64,000 bases of DNA from an uncultured Anaerolineales bacterium (GTDB lineage: Bacteria > Chloroflexota > Anaerolineae > Anaerolineales > UBA6663), in NCBI GenBank assembly GCA_937952305.1, contig CALFZO010000006.1, positions 1-64,000 on the forward strand, in the 5' to 3' direction. The notes under the pieces are model-generated. The model saw only the letters and a program-made list of their open reading frames with translations. It was not told the origin of the DNA and searched no databases. The position numbers were made by a program, and so were the translations under genes. Shown piece after piece: positions 1 through 7,755 of this stretch (position 1 is its first letter; every line of letters starts with the position of its first letter).

Positions 1-180
1 ACACCCACCAGCACCGCCACGCCCACACCGACGCCCACCGCGACGGCGACCGCGACGCCCAGCGCCACATTCACCGCCACCACTACCGACACGGCTACGC
101 CTACCCTGACGCCGAGCGCCACACCGACTGCCACGGCTACACCCACCGGCACCGCTACGCCCACCGTCACAGCGACTGCG
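1..180 (+). repeat. Low-complexity Thr/Pro codon repeat
   Basis: The DNA is a degenerate tandem of acc/acg/ccc/gcc codons encoding a TPTAT-type linker inside the partial gene. It is the DNA form of the protein linker rather than a separate element. Such stretches are prone to slippage and to assembly collapse. Confidence 0.75.
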
Positions 181-705
181 GCAGCGGCGAACAGCCTGGC
201 GAACGGCGGTTTTGAGGCCGGCACCGCGCCCTGGGTCTTCTGGATCAACCCCGGCGGCGGTGGCCAAGGCAGCCTGAGCGCGGCGGCGCCGGCCTGGGCC
301 GGCAACGCCAGCGGGATGCTGACCATCGGGCGCGTGCCCACAGACCGGAATATGCAGCTTTACCAGGCCGGCGTAACGCTGCTCCCCAACACCCGCTATC
401 GCCTGAGCCTGGCTGCCATGTCCACCACCGGGCATGATCTGTGGGTGCAATTGCTCAAACATGGCGCCCCCTACACCAACTATGGCTTGAGCAAAACCTC
501 GCTGGATCTCACCAGCCAATGGCAGCTGTACACGCTGGAGTTCACGACCGCCAACTTCTCCAGCGCCGTCGCCGATGGGCGCCTGATGGTGTTCCTGGGT
601 GATCACGCCCGGGCGGGCGATGTTTATTATCTCGACCAGGTGCAGTTAGCCGTGGCGCCCGCCCCGACCGCGACCCCGACCCGCACGCCGACGCCGACAG
701 ATTAG
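1..705 (+). CDS. Secreted TP-rich protein with carbohydrate-binding-like domain (5' truncated)
   Basis: The reading frame is open from the first base of the window, so the N-terminus lies outside. The first 60 or so codons are an almost pure Thr/Pro/Ala linker (TPTPT-type). A domain of about 150 residues follows, beginning near NSLANGGFEAG and running through 'WVFWINPGGGG' and 'LDQVQLAV'. This is the usual layout of CBM4/9 (CenC-like) jelly-roll carbohydrate-binding modules, in which 'N(P)GFE' opens the fold and 'YYLDxVxL' closes it. A second short TP tail ends the protein at TPTPTD. The protein is probably extracellular and binds glycans or cell wall; any catalytic part would lie upstream. 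The family call rests on pattern alone. The gene faces the minus-strand ABC transporter genes that follow. Confidence 0.7.
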   Translation, partial: TPTSTATPTPTPTATATATPSATFTATTTDTATPTLTPSATPTATATPTGTATPTVTATAAAANSLANGGFEAGTAPWVFWINPGGGGQGSLSAAAPAWAGNASGMLTIGRVPTDRNMQLYQAGVTLLPNTRYRLSLAAMSTTGHDLWVQLLKHGAPYTNYGLSKTSLDLTSQWQLYTLEFTTANFSSAVADGRLMVFLGDHARAGDVYYLDQVQLAVAPAPTATPTRTPTPTD

Positions 706-727
706 TCGCCGCCCACCGGCCCCGCCC

Positions 728-758
728 AAAGAAAAGGCGCCTCGGTAAGCGAGGCGCC
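728..758 (-). terminator. Rho-independent terminator of the ABC-2 operon
   Basis: A perfect 9-bp stem (GGCGCCTCG at 736-744, CGAGGCGCC at 750-758) encloses a 5-nt loop. Read on the minus strand it is followed by TTTTCTTT. It therefore ends transcription coming from the right and lies about 320 nt beyond the last ABC permease. On the plus strand there is no T-run, so it is not a terminator for the upstream TP-rich gene. Confidence 0.7.
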
Positions 759-877
759 TGGCTCGAGATCATATTGAGCGGGGTGTGACCATATCTGGTT
801 GAGGCGCCCGGCCCTGGCCACCAAGCGAACCGGCCGGCCCGGCCAACGACGCCCGTTGGCCCCTCGGTCATTCCGGT

Positions 878-910
878 GAACCATGGCCCCCGCAGCGGAG
901 CGAAGTGGGG
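878..910. repeat. REP-like repeat, copy 1
   Basis: A 33-bp unit begins GAACCATGGCCCCCGCAGCG and ends GAAGTGGGG. It matches the copy at 968-1000 except for one base (cggag versus cgaag). CCCC and GGGG ends with a GC-rich centre suggest a small stem-loop. Confidence 0.65.
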
Positions 911-967
911 AGCCGGAGTCCAGGCGATTTCGCCACGAACTGGGCCCCGGCTGGAGTTTACCCCGGC

Positions 968-1000
968 GAACCATGGCCCCCGCAGCGAAGCGAAGTGGGG
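968..1000. repeat. REP-like repeat, copy 2
   Basis: This is the second copy of the 33-bp unit, in the same orientation and exactly 90 bp from the first. Flanking 'accccggcgaacc' and 'tccggtgaacc' are also similar, so the real repeat may be slightly longer on its left side. Confidence 0.65.
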
Positions 1001-1079
1001 GACCGGGGCCGGGGTGACGCCAACCCATACGGAAATCGCAACCAGTTTGGTCACACGCGGTTGATGTGACCGCCGCCGC

Positions 1080-1931
1080 TCAGAAGTTACTCTGCGCGTC
1101 GATCATGCCGTTATCCCGCGCCACCTGATCGAAGTAGCGATAGCCCAAGAACGCCACCAGGCCAAAGACCACGGTGATGCCGCCCAGGATGCCGAACAGC
1201 TGCCCGTTCGAGAAGGCGGCCAGCGTGGGGAAGGCGGCCGCCCCGGGGCCCAGCACCGCCCGGCGCAGCAACTCCAGCCAGTAAGTCAGCGGCAGCGCGA
1301 ACCCAATCGGCTGCAAGAAGCTCGGCAGCACGGTCAGCGGGAAGATCGCGCCGCTGAACAGGTACAGGGCCGCCGCCACCGCGTCGCCCACAAACCAGGG
1401 CTCGGTCCGCAGGGTCATCGTCCAGGTGCCGATCAGGACGCCCATAAACGTCAGGCAGACGATGCCCAGCGCCAGCGCCCCCAGGAAGAGCGGCCAGTCC
1501 ACCGTGAGCGGGTTGAACGGCACCCGGAAGAAGAGCGCGCCGGCCCCGAGGGTGATGACCACGGCGATGGTGCCGGTGATGAAGCGCGCCACCGCGCGCC
1601 CGAACAGGTAGATCGGGATGCTGACCGGCGCGATGTAGATGTACTTCAAGGAGCGGTAGCGCTCGCGGTCGTCCAGGATGGAGTAAGACGCGCCGGCCAT
1701 CACGGCGCCAACATAGATATAGAAGGCGTTGCCGAGGTAGATGTAAGCGTAGATCGGCGCGTCGGCGCCCGCGCGCGAGACGGCCTGGTACATGAACACC
1801 AGGATCAGCACACTGGCCACCGGCTTCACCACTGAGAAGACCAGGAACAGGAACGGGTCGGTCCAGTTGGACTCGATCTGCCAGCCCAGCCAGGCGGCCG
1901 GCACAAACGAGCGGCGCAAGGTGTTTAGCAT
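1080..1931 (-). CDS. ABC-2 type transporter permease
   Basis: A 283-residue integral membrane protein with about six hydrophobic segments, the usual ABC-2 permease layout. It has a short cytoplasmic N-terminus, a paired first hairpin near residues 25-80, and a C-terminal pair with 'SGAIFPLTVLP' and 'LPLTYWLELLR', which resemble the conserved ABC-2 signature before the last helices. It should form the membrane channel of an exporter with the second permease (2046-2891) and the ATPase (2907-3917). The start ATG is preceded by GGGAGA at good spacing. The gene is last in the three-gene operon. The substrate cannot be read from sequence; drugs, lipids or glycolipids are all possible for this class. 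Confidence 0.85.
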   Translation of the reverse strand: MLNTLRRSFVPAAWLGWQIESNWTDPFLFLVFSVVKPVASVLILVFMYQAVSRAGADAPIYAYIYLGNAFYIYVGAVMAGASYSILDDRERYRSLKYIYIAPVSIPIYLFGRAVARFITGTIAVVITLGAGALFFRVPFNPLTVDWPLFLGALALGIVCLTFMGVLIGTWTMTLRTEPWFVGDAVAAALYLFSGAIFPLTVLPSFLQPIGFALPLTYWLELLRRAVLGPGAAAFPTLAAFSNGQLFGILGGITVVFGLVAFLGYRYFDQVARDNGMIDAQSNF

Positions 1932-2045
1932 AGAAGTCTCCCGGGGCGGGCTAGTGCTCCGCCCAGCGGCTGGCGATGGACAGGCGTCGGCTGGTGCCGG
2001 TTGGGCGCAGCGATGCCCGTCCAGCTTGTCCAGGTGGACGCGGCA

Positions 2046-2891
2046 CTACCGCCGCCGATCCGTCAACGTGCCTTCTTCGATGGCGCGGCGCTCCATGTAG
2101 CTCAGCCAGAATCTGGCCGCCGCCACAAAGCCCACGGCCAGCACCAACAACACCGCCACTTCCACTTGCACCGGCAGGAACCCCAGCGCGGGACCGGTGG
2201 CGAAGACCAACTGGCGCATGGCATCCATCCCCAGCGTCAGCGGCACGATCGACGCCGACATGGCGATGGCGAAGCCGAAGCTGCGGATGGGGAAGTAGAA
2301 CCCGGACAGGAAGTAGATCGGCTCCTGCAGCGCCACCGAGATCTGCCAGGCCTCGCGCCCCCACAGCAAGAACAGCGACGCCAGCAGCATCCCCAGCCCG
2401 TACAGGGCCGTCATGGTCAGGACGAACACCACCAGCAGCTGCAGGTAGCTGGACACCTGGAACTGGATGCCGAACAGCAGGCTGCCGAGCACGGTGATGA
2501 TGACGGCGCGCAGCGTGGTGGCGAACATGCCGCCCAGGGCCATGCCGAGCAGGATGGCCATGAGCGAGTTCGGCGCCATCACGTACAACGCCAGGTTGCC
2601 GCTCTCTTTTTCCCAGTACAGCTGCGACGCCATCGACCACATCACGTTCAGCCAGAAGGCCGTCATGGCCCCGCCCATGACCACGAAGCCGATGTAGTCC
2701 TCCGGCGCCTGCATGGCGCGGTAGACATAGATGTAGCCGACCGTCGCCAGGAAGGGCAGAAAGGTCTCAAAGAAGATCCAGGCCTTCTCGCGCTGCTGGC
2801 CCACCACGCGCGGATAAGCCCGCGCCACGATAGTCCGCAGGAAGAGCCGCCAGCCGCGGTCGGGGGGTCTCGTATTCACCAGGGTCGTCAT
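2046..2891 (-). CDS. ABC-2 type transporter permease
   Basis: A 281-residue multi-spanning membrane protein of the ABC-2 class. Its hydrophobic segments begin near residues 45 and 70 and end with a helix just before the C-terminal 'YMERRAIEEGTL'. The 'PIYFLSGFYFPI' region matches the conserved ABC-2 stretch before the last helices. It differs in sequence from its neighbour at 1080-1931, so the exporter is probably a heterodimer of two permeases. The start has a GGAGGA ribosome site, and the gene follows the ATPase gene by 15 nt. The substrate is unknown. Confidence 0.85.
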   Translation of the reverse strand: MTTLVNTRPPDRGWRLFLRTIVARAYPRVVGQQREKAWIFFETFLPFLATVGYIYVYRAMQAPEDYIGFVVMGGAMTAFWLNVMWSMASQLYWEKESGNLALYVMAPNSLMAILLGMALGGMFATTLRAVIITVLGSLLFGIQFQVSSYLQLLVVFVLTMTALYGLGMLLASLFLLWGREAWQISVALQEPIYFLSGFYFPIRSFGFAIAMSASIVPLTLGMDAMRQLVFATGPALGFLPVQVEVAVLLVLAVGFVAAARFWLSYMERRAIEEGTLTDRRR

Positions 2892-2906
2892 CGCGTCCTC
2901 CGGCGC

Positions 2907-3917
2907 TCAGTCGCCATGCTTCTCGGCCTCGGTCATGCTCATGCCGACCACGTCCACGAACACGTCTTCCAGGGTGGGTTCGCGCTTCTGCAGGCTGATG
3001 ATGCTGGCGTTGTGGGCGGTCAGCGCGCCGATCACGCCGCTGAGCGCGCTGTCGGCTTCCAGGCTCAGATCCAGGGCCGAGAAGCCGTCGTGCGGCGCGT
3101 GCAGCACCTTGCGCACACCCGGCAGCGTCTGGAACGTGGTCAGGGCGCCGTTGACCAGCGGGCTGGTCTCCAGCTTAAAGAGCGCTTCCCGCTGCAGGCG
3201 CCGCTTCAGGTTGGCGGGCGTGTCACAGGCCAGGACGCGCCCGGCATTGATGATGGCCACCCGGTCGCACAGCTCGTCGGCCTCGGCCATGTAGTGCGTG
3301 GTCAGCAGGACGGTGCGGCCGGCCCGCTCGGCCATCCACTGGCGCACGAAACGCCGGATGTCGCGGCTGGCGCCGACATCCAGGCCGAGCGTCGGCTCGT
3401 CCAGGAAGACCACCTCCGGGTCGGTCAGGAAACCGCGCACGATGTTCATCTTCTGGCGCAGCCCGGTCGAGAGATCAGAAGTCTTGGTATGGGCGCGGTC
3501 GGCCAGGCCCACGATCTCCAGCAGCGCGTCGATGCGGGCGTGCGTGGTCTGGGTATCCAGCCCATAGAACTGGCCGAACATCCACAAGTTTTCGCGCACG
3601 GTCAGCAGGCCGTAGCCGGATGACTCGCCGCCGCTGACCATGTTGATGCGCGGCCGGACCTCCGGCGCCTGCCGGGCGACGTCGTAGCCGGCCACCAGCG
3701 CGCGGCCGGTGGTGGGCGCCAGGAGGGTGGTCAGGATCTTGATCAACGTCGTTTTGCCGGCGCCGTTCGGGCCAAGCAGGCCGAACAGCTCGCCGCGCGG
3801 CACGTCCAGGTTGACGTCCGTCAGCGCCACGCGCTCACGGGCCTCGCCCTTCTTCACCGCCCGGATCTTGTAGACACGGCCAAGGTTTTCGACGCGGATC
3901 GCCTGTGGGTCAGACAT
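2907..3917 (-). CDS. ABC transporter ATP-binding protein (DrrA-like)
   Basis: A 336-residue ATPase of the ABC-2/DrrA class. Walker A is GPNGAGKTT; the Q-loop and a signature-like LSTGLRQKM follow; Walker B is VVFLDEPTLGLD; the switch His lies in LLTTHYMAEA. A C-terminal part of about 90 residues, ending 'KREPTLEDVFVDVVG', is the DUF4162-like tail typical of multidrug or antibiotic exporter ATPases. An in-frame upstream Met exists at 3956, but ATG at 3917 is preferred: it has a strong GGAGGAGG site, and the extended -10 promoter at 3945-3953 would lie inside the longer version. First gene of the transporter operon; the ATPase drives export through the two permeases. Confidence 0.9.
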   Translation of the reverse strand: MSDPQAIRVENLGRVYKIRAVKKGEARERVALTDVNLDVPRGELFGLLGPNGAGKTTLIKILTTLLAPTTGRALVAGYDVARQAPEVRPRINMVSGGESSGYGLLTVRENLWMFGQFYGLDTQTTHARIDALLEIVGLADRAHTKTSDLSTGLRQKMNIVRGFLTDPEVVFLDEPTLGLDVGASRDIRRFVRQWMAERAGRTVLLTTHYMAEADELCDRVAIINAGRVLACDTPANLKRRLQREALFKLETSPLVNGALTTFQTLPGVRKVLHAPHDGFSALDLSLEADSALSGVIGALTAHNASIISLQKREPTLEDVFVDVVGMSMTEAEKHGD

Positions 3918-3944
3918 ACTTGCCTCCTCCGAGCTGGTTCGAAG

Positions 3945-3953
3945 ACTATAGCA
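3945..3953 (-). promoter_or_regulatory. Extended -10 promoter for the ABC operon
   Basis: On the minus strand the sequence reads TGCTATAGT, a TGn-extended -10 element. It predicts a start about 20 nt ahead of the ATG at 3917. No clear -35 is visible. Confidence 0.55.
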
Positions 3954-3986
3954 CAAATGTTTTATAACCGATCAGCCAGTTTCCGG

Positions 3987-4015
3987 AAATAAAAAGCGGG
4001 CGCTGGCGCGCCCGC
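3987..4015 (-). terminator. Rho-independent terminator at the end of the polysaccharide cluster
   Basis: GCGGGCGC (3996-4003) and GCGCCCGC (4008-4015) form a perfect 8-bp stem with a 4-nt loop. On the minus strand TTTTTATTT follows. It lies about 235 nt past the last gene of the cluster and just upstream of the ABC operon promoter, so it separates the two units. Confidence 0.75.
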
Positions 4016-4249
4016 GGCTCAGATCGCTCTTGAGCTCGGTCCTGTCACAGGCGGCAAGCAGAGAAGGGCGGCCAAGCGCCGGCCAACCGGCCGGCACCGC
4101 GTCCCATGTCATAGGCCTCAACCAGGGTGAGCTTGAACACGCTGTTGCGATCCTGTCTTTCCAGAAAGGGCAAAACCCGACTGTAGCGGCAGTCTACCAC
4201 AAAGAGATGGGTCTAAAGATCAGCCTTTCGCCGGATTTCTGGCGGGCGG

Positions 4250-5257
4250 CTACAGATAGCGGCGCAGCAGGCGATAGCCGAACTCGCTGGCGCGCAGCCG
4301 CCAGGGCGCGGGCACCTGCACGTTGCGGCCCAGCTCCACCAGTTCGCCGCCGAACTTGGCCTTGAACTTGCGCGGGCCGTAATCTTCCTCTGGCCGCCCG
4401 GCCCCGCCGAAGTCGAAAACCGTGTAACCGTTGGCGCGCGCCCAGGTGATCACATGCCAGATCAGGGCCTCCATGGGCGCGTACGCCGCGAACTGGCGAT
4501 CCGTGCCGGCGTACCAGTCGATGACGCGGTCACGCCAGGCCAGCGCCAGGCAGGCGCCGACGGCGCGCCCGTCGGCCCGCGCCAGGAAGACCTTGAGCTG
4601 GCCGGCCGGCCCGAGCACGTCGAAGGCGGCCTCAAACAGGGAGGGATGGGCCAGCGGCACTTGCGCGCGCGCGTACACGGCCTCCAGCAGCGCGTACGCC
4701 TCGCCCAGCTGCGCGCGCTCGGTGACCTCGGTGATGACCGTGCCTTTGTTGCGCGAGGTGCGGATGCTCTGTTGCCCGCTCTTGCTCACCCGGCGCCACA
4801 GGGCGTCCTCGCTCTGGGTCAGGTCCACCAGAAAGTTGAGGTGGTTCTCGTAGCGGAAGCCGTGGGCCTGGAGCACCGCCTGCGCCTCCGGCTGGACGCA
4901 GACGTTGCGCAGCTCAGTGAACAGCACGCCCCCGCCCGCGCGCCGCCGATAGGCGGCCAGCAGCTCGGCCAGCGCCGCCGCCCCGGCCGGGCCGGGCGCC
5001 GCCAGCGCGCCGCCGTAGACGATGGCGCGCGTGGTGAAGGGCCGCGCCAGGTTGTTGAGCAGCGTCACCTCCACCGGCAGCAGCAGCGCCAGCGGCTCGG
5101 CGCCGTCCACGGCCGCCCACAGCGTCGGCCGGTGGCGCCGGACGCGGGCCAGGGCCTGAAACATCTCCGGTGTGTGGTAGACGTTGCTCTCGGGATGCGC
5201 CTCGATGAAGCGGCGCCAGGCCGCCTCGGGAAGCGTGTTGACGATGGCCAAGCTCAT
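4250..5257 (-). CDS. FemAB/GNAT-like acyltransferase of a polysaccharide cluster
   Basis: A 335-residue protein. The N-terminal part ('FIEAHPESNVYHTPEMFQAL') and the C-terminal part with FDFGGAG, 'EEDYG' and 'RKFKAKFGGE' are diagnostic of FemAB-like double-GNAT proteins (Acetyltransf_6), which use aminoacyl-tRNA or acyl-CoA donors. In exosortase-A-type EPS loci a FemAB-like gene is a regular member, which fits the neighbouring NodB-like gene. It may add an acyl or aminoacyl group to the polymer; the substrate is unknown. ATG at 5257 is preferred over the Met at 5323, which would overlap the upstream gene by 34 nt. Last gene of the cluster. Confidence 0.75.
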   Translation of the reverse strand: MSLAIVNTLPEAAWRRFIEAHPESNVYHTPEMFQALARVRRHRPTLWAAVDGAEPLALLLPVEVTLLNNLARPFTTRAIVYGGALAAPGPAGAAALAELLAAYRRRAGGGVLFTELRNVCVQPEAQAVLQAHGFRYENHLNFLVDLTQSEDALWRRVSKSGQQSIRTSRNKGTVITEVTERAQLGEAYALLEAVYARAQVPLAHPSLFEAAFDVLGPAGQLKVFLARADGRAVGACLALAWRDRVIDWYAGTDRQFAAYAPMEALIWHVITWARANGYTVFDFGGAGRPEEDYGPRKFKAKFGGELVELGRNVQVPAPWRLRASEFGYRLLRRYL

Positions 5258-5289
5258 GCTGTCTGCTTTCTGGGGCGGCGGCGCCGGGT

Positions 5290-6573
5290 TCAGCGCTCCA
5301 CCAGCCGCAGCCCGTAGTCCCACAACGTCAGCGCGTCGATGTCGCCGGTGACGGCCAGCGCGCTGCGCGCCCCGGCCGGCCAGCGGCCCAGCCGCACCAG
5401 CGGCGTCCCCGCCGCCTCGATCTCGTCCAGCAGCGGGCGCTTGTCTTCACCCACGAAGGCCGGCCGGTCCAGATAGAGGTCATAGCGTTCGCGCTCGTCC
5501 GTTACCTCCACGCCGTACCCCTGCTGGCGCAGAAAGCTGACCAGCGCGTCCGCGGTCCGCGGCGACGCGCCCAGGCATGGGCGGCGGGCGGCGCGCACGG
5601 TGAAGGCTGGCGCGGCGATGCGCTGATAACCGTCGGCCCAGGCGTGGGTGTCAGCCTGGACCTCGACGGCCCGGGCCAGCACGGTGGCGTCCGCCGGCCC
5701 GGCTACGGCCACCTGAAAAGCGCCGTCGCCGGCCGGCGTGACTGTCAGCGTCGCCGCCGCTCGGCTGCGCCACCAATCCGCGATCTCGTCCAGGCGCGCG
5801 ATCCAGACGCCCGGCTGCCGGCCGCGCGCTTCGGCCAGCACCGCCTGCAGCGCCTCCAGGCACAGCGTCGTGCGCTCCGGGTGCAGGCCGACCGTGAACA
5901 GCTCGCCGCGCTCGTGCGAGCGCCGCAGGCTGGCCAGCCACAACCGCCGCATCGGCGCGGCCTCGCTCAGGGCCAGGCGCTCCACCAGCGATTCGTCGTC
6001 CGGCAGGCTGTAGGGCAGACGCACCAGCGCGCCATCCAGCTCGGGGACAACCGGATAAAGCTCGGCCGGCCGCGCGTGGAAGAACTCTTTGACGTGGCGG
6101 TAGGCCGCCGTTTCGGGGATGTCCAGGACGTCCCAGGCATAGGCCGGGCTGGCGTCGTAGCTCAGCCCCAGCTGGCGCAGAACCGTCAGCGTCTCGGCGT
6201 TGTAGCGCAGATACGGGCCGCGAAAGCCGCGCAGCTGCAGGCCGGCCTGCTCGAAGACCTGCCGGGCCGCGCTCAGTTGAGCAGTCTGCGCGGCCTCGCT
6301 CAACTGCGAGTGATCGACATGTTGGTAGCCGTGCATGGCGAACTCCACGCCGCGCGCCTGGTAGGCGCGGATCAGGGCGGCGTGGCGGCGCAGAACCACG
6401 GTCGTGATCGGCAGGGTGGCCCGGCAGCTGTACTGTTCGGTCAGGTCGGCCAGCCGGCCCAACTCCCGGTCCAGACGCGCGGACGTCAGGCCGTAGCGTT
6501 CCACCAGGCTGGCGCCGCGCCGGGCCAGGGTGAGGACGCCTTTGCCTTTGAAGGCGATGCTCAATGGATTCAT
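5290..6573 (-). CDS. Polysaccharide deacetylase-like (NodB fold) protein, apparently permuted
   Basis: A 427-residue protein with NodB-type metal motifs: HGYQHVDH (motif 2, about residues 81-88) and RGFRGPYLRYN (motif 3), then GLHPE. The expected N-terminal TFDDG strand is absent. A strand-like segment with acidic residues, 'ALAVTGDIDALTLWDY', lies instead at the very C-terminus. Known NodB enzymes remove N- or O-acetyl groups from polysaccharides using a metal held by Asp-His-His. If the C-terminal Asp residues replace motif 1, the barrel is circularly permuted and may still be active; otherwise it is inactive. Its neighbours are the FemAB-like gene downstream and a glycosyltransferase upstream (gap 16 nt). 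Confidence 0.75.
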   Translation of the reverse strand: MNPLSIAFKGKGVLTLARRGASLVERYGLTSARLDRELGRLADLTEQYSCRATLPITTVVLRRHAALIRAYQARGVEFAMHGYQHVDHSQLSEAAQTAQLSAARQVFEQAGLQLRGFRGPYLRYNAETLTVLRQLGLSYDASPAYAWDVLDIPETAAYRHVKEFFHARPAELYPVVPELDGALVRLPYSLPDDESLVERLALSEAAPMRRLWLASLRRSHERGELFTVGLHPERTTLCLEALQAVLAEARGRQPGVWIARLDEIADWWRSRAAATLTVTPAGDGAFQVAVAGPADATVLARAVEVQADTHAWADGYQRIAAPAFTVRAARRPCLGASPRTADALVSFLRQQGYGVEVTDERERYDLYLDRPAFVGEDKRPLLDEIEAAGTPLVRLGRWPAGARSALAVTGDIDALTLWDYGLRLVER

Positions 6574-6589
6574 GCGGGGTTACAAGTGC

Positions 6590-7750
6590 TCACAGCCAGC
6601 GCCGGTACACGGAGGCGTAGGCCTCTTTCTGGCATTCCCAGCGGTAGCGCGTATAGCGCTCTTGCGAGTTAGCCACCAGCTCGCGCCGGCGGGCCGGGTC
6701 GCCGGCCACGGCCAGGATGACGCGGGCCAGGTCGGCCGGATCGCCGGGCTCGAAGTAGGCCAGGCTGGTCTCATCGAAATAAGCCTGGACGGCGCGCAGC
6801 CGCGAGGCCAGCACCGGCTTGCCGAAGGCCAGGAAATCGTACATCTTGCCAGTGTGCACCAGGTGGGAATAGGGCGAGGCCTTCTGGGCCACGATACCGG
6901 CGTCCGCGCGCGCCAGCTCCTGCACCAGCCCGGCTAACGACAGGTAGCCCAGGTACCGCACGCGCTCCTGCAAGCCCAGCCGTTCCACCAGCGCCAGGAA
7001 CTCCTCGCGATACGCGCCGTCACCGGTGATGATGAGCTGCAGGCCAGGCAGCTGATCCCGCAGAGCGTGCACGGCCTGGACCATCGTGTCGTGACCGTAG
7101 CGCTCCTCAATGGCGCCGTGGCAGATCAGGCGGAAGCCGTCCCCGTTCGACGCGGCGGACGTGGCCGGGGGCGCGCCGAATAGCCGCGGGTCCGGCGTGT
7201 TGAGCACCACCGTGATCTTGGCCGGGTCTGCGCCGTGGGCCACCAGCGTCTCTTTGAGCGACTCGGTGACCGTGATCACGGCGTCGGCGTAGCGCACGGC
7301 CCAGCCGGCGATGACGCGCAGAATCCGGCTCGGCCAGGGCGACGTGAACTTGGTCGCCCACAGCTCCGGCATCGGCTCGTACATCTGCAGGGTGACGCGC
7401 GCGCCGAGCAGGCGCGGCAGCAAGGTGGCGAACACCAGGAAGTCCGGCATGGTGTTCACCTGGATCACGGCGAAGGGCCGGCGCAGGTGGGCCGCGGTCA
7501 GCGCTCCGGCCGCCAGGCAGAAGAAGGCCAGGTACTCGAACAGGTTGCGGGCCGCGCCGCGCTTTTCGCGCTTGAGCGGCAGGCGGTGGACGGTGACGCC
7601 CTCGACGACGGCCTCCGCCGCCTCGCCGGCGTTGCGCAGACAGTACACGTCCACGTCAAAACCCAGGTCCCGCAGGGCTTCGGCTTCGCGCCGGACCAGC
7701 ATATCGTCCGGATAGTAGAGCAGGCGCACGAGCGCGGCGCGCTTGGGCAT
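6590..7750 (-). CDS. Glycosyltransferase family 4 (GT-B fold)
   Basis: A 386-residue GT-B glycosyltransferase. The N-terminal Rossmann half opens 'RLLYYPDDMLVRREAEAL' and contains a mobile acceptor-side loop. The C-terminal half has 'LICHGAIEERYGHDTMVQA', 'YDFLAFGKPVLASRL', which corresponds to the sugar-nucleotide-binding helix, and an E-x7-E-like segment. It should transfer one sugar from a nucleotide donor to the growing lipid-linked unit on the cytoplasmic side. ATG at 7750 is chosen because it starts 5 nt after the upstream stop; the longer start at 7813 would overlap that gene by 58 nt. Donor and acceptor unknown. Confidence 0.85.
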   Translation of the reverse strand: MPKRAALVRLLYYPDDMLVRREAEALRDLGFDVDVYCLRNAGEAAEAVVEGVTVHRLPLKREKRGAARNLFEYLAFFCLAAGALTAAHLRRPFAVIQVNTMPDFLVFATLLPRLLGARVTLQMYEPMPELWATKFTSPWPSRILRVIAGWAVRYADAVITVTESLKETLVAHGADPAKITVVLNTPDPRLFGAPPATSAASNGDGFRLICHGAIEERYGHDTMVQAVHALRDQLPGLQLIITGDGAYREEFLALVERLGLQERVRYLGYLSLAGLVQELARADAGIVAQKASPYSHLVHTGKMYDFLAFGKPVLASRLRAVQAYFDETSLAYFEPGDPADLARVILAVAGDPARRRELVANSQERYTRYRWECQKEAYASVYRRWL

Positions 7751-7755
7751 GGGCC

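Larger units (their letters stand above)
706..1079. other. Convergent intergenic region with hairpins and REP-like repeats
   Basis: This region lies between convergent genes. I see no convincing gene in it. It holds the minus-strand terminator, a perfect 8-bp hairpin (841-848 with 854-861, 5-nt loop) and two near-identical 33-bp direct repeats. Short open frames cross it in several phases, but they contain the repeats and have no plausible start or family. Confidence 0.6.
3918..4249. other. Intergenic region between polysaccharide cluster and ABC operon
   Basis: The region contains the ABC operon promoter and the cluster terminator. The remaining part (about 4016-4249) has a GCCGG-ccaa-CCGGC palindrome near 4078-4096. 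I see no gene or RNA there. Confidence 0.55.

Noticed and set aside
542..1054. Open frames of 108-170 codons on the minus strand
   Set aside because: They run through the intergenic repeats and the end of the partial gene, give low-complexity Arg/Gly/Pro chains with repeated PHFAxLRGPWF pieces, and match no family.
2001..3623. 540-codon plus-strand frame across the ABC genes
   Set aside because: His/Gln/Arg-rich shadow; both ABC genes on the minus strand have clear family motifs.
4030..4365. 111-codon plus-strand frame downstream of the cluster
   Set aside because: It overlaps the 3' end of the FemAB-like gene, has no ribosome site and shows no recognisable domain.
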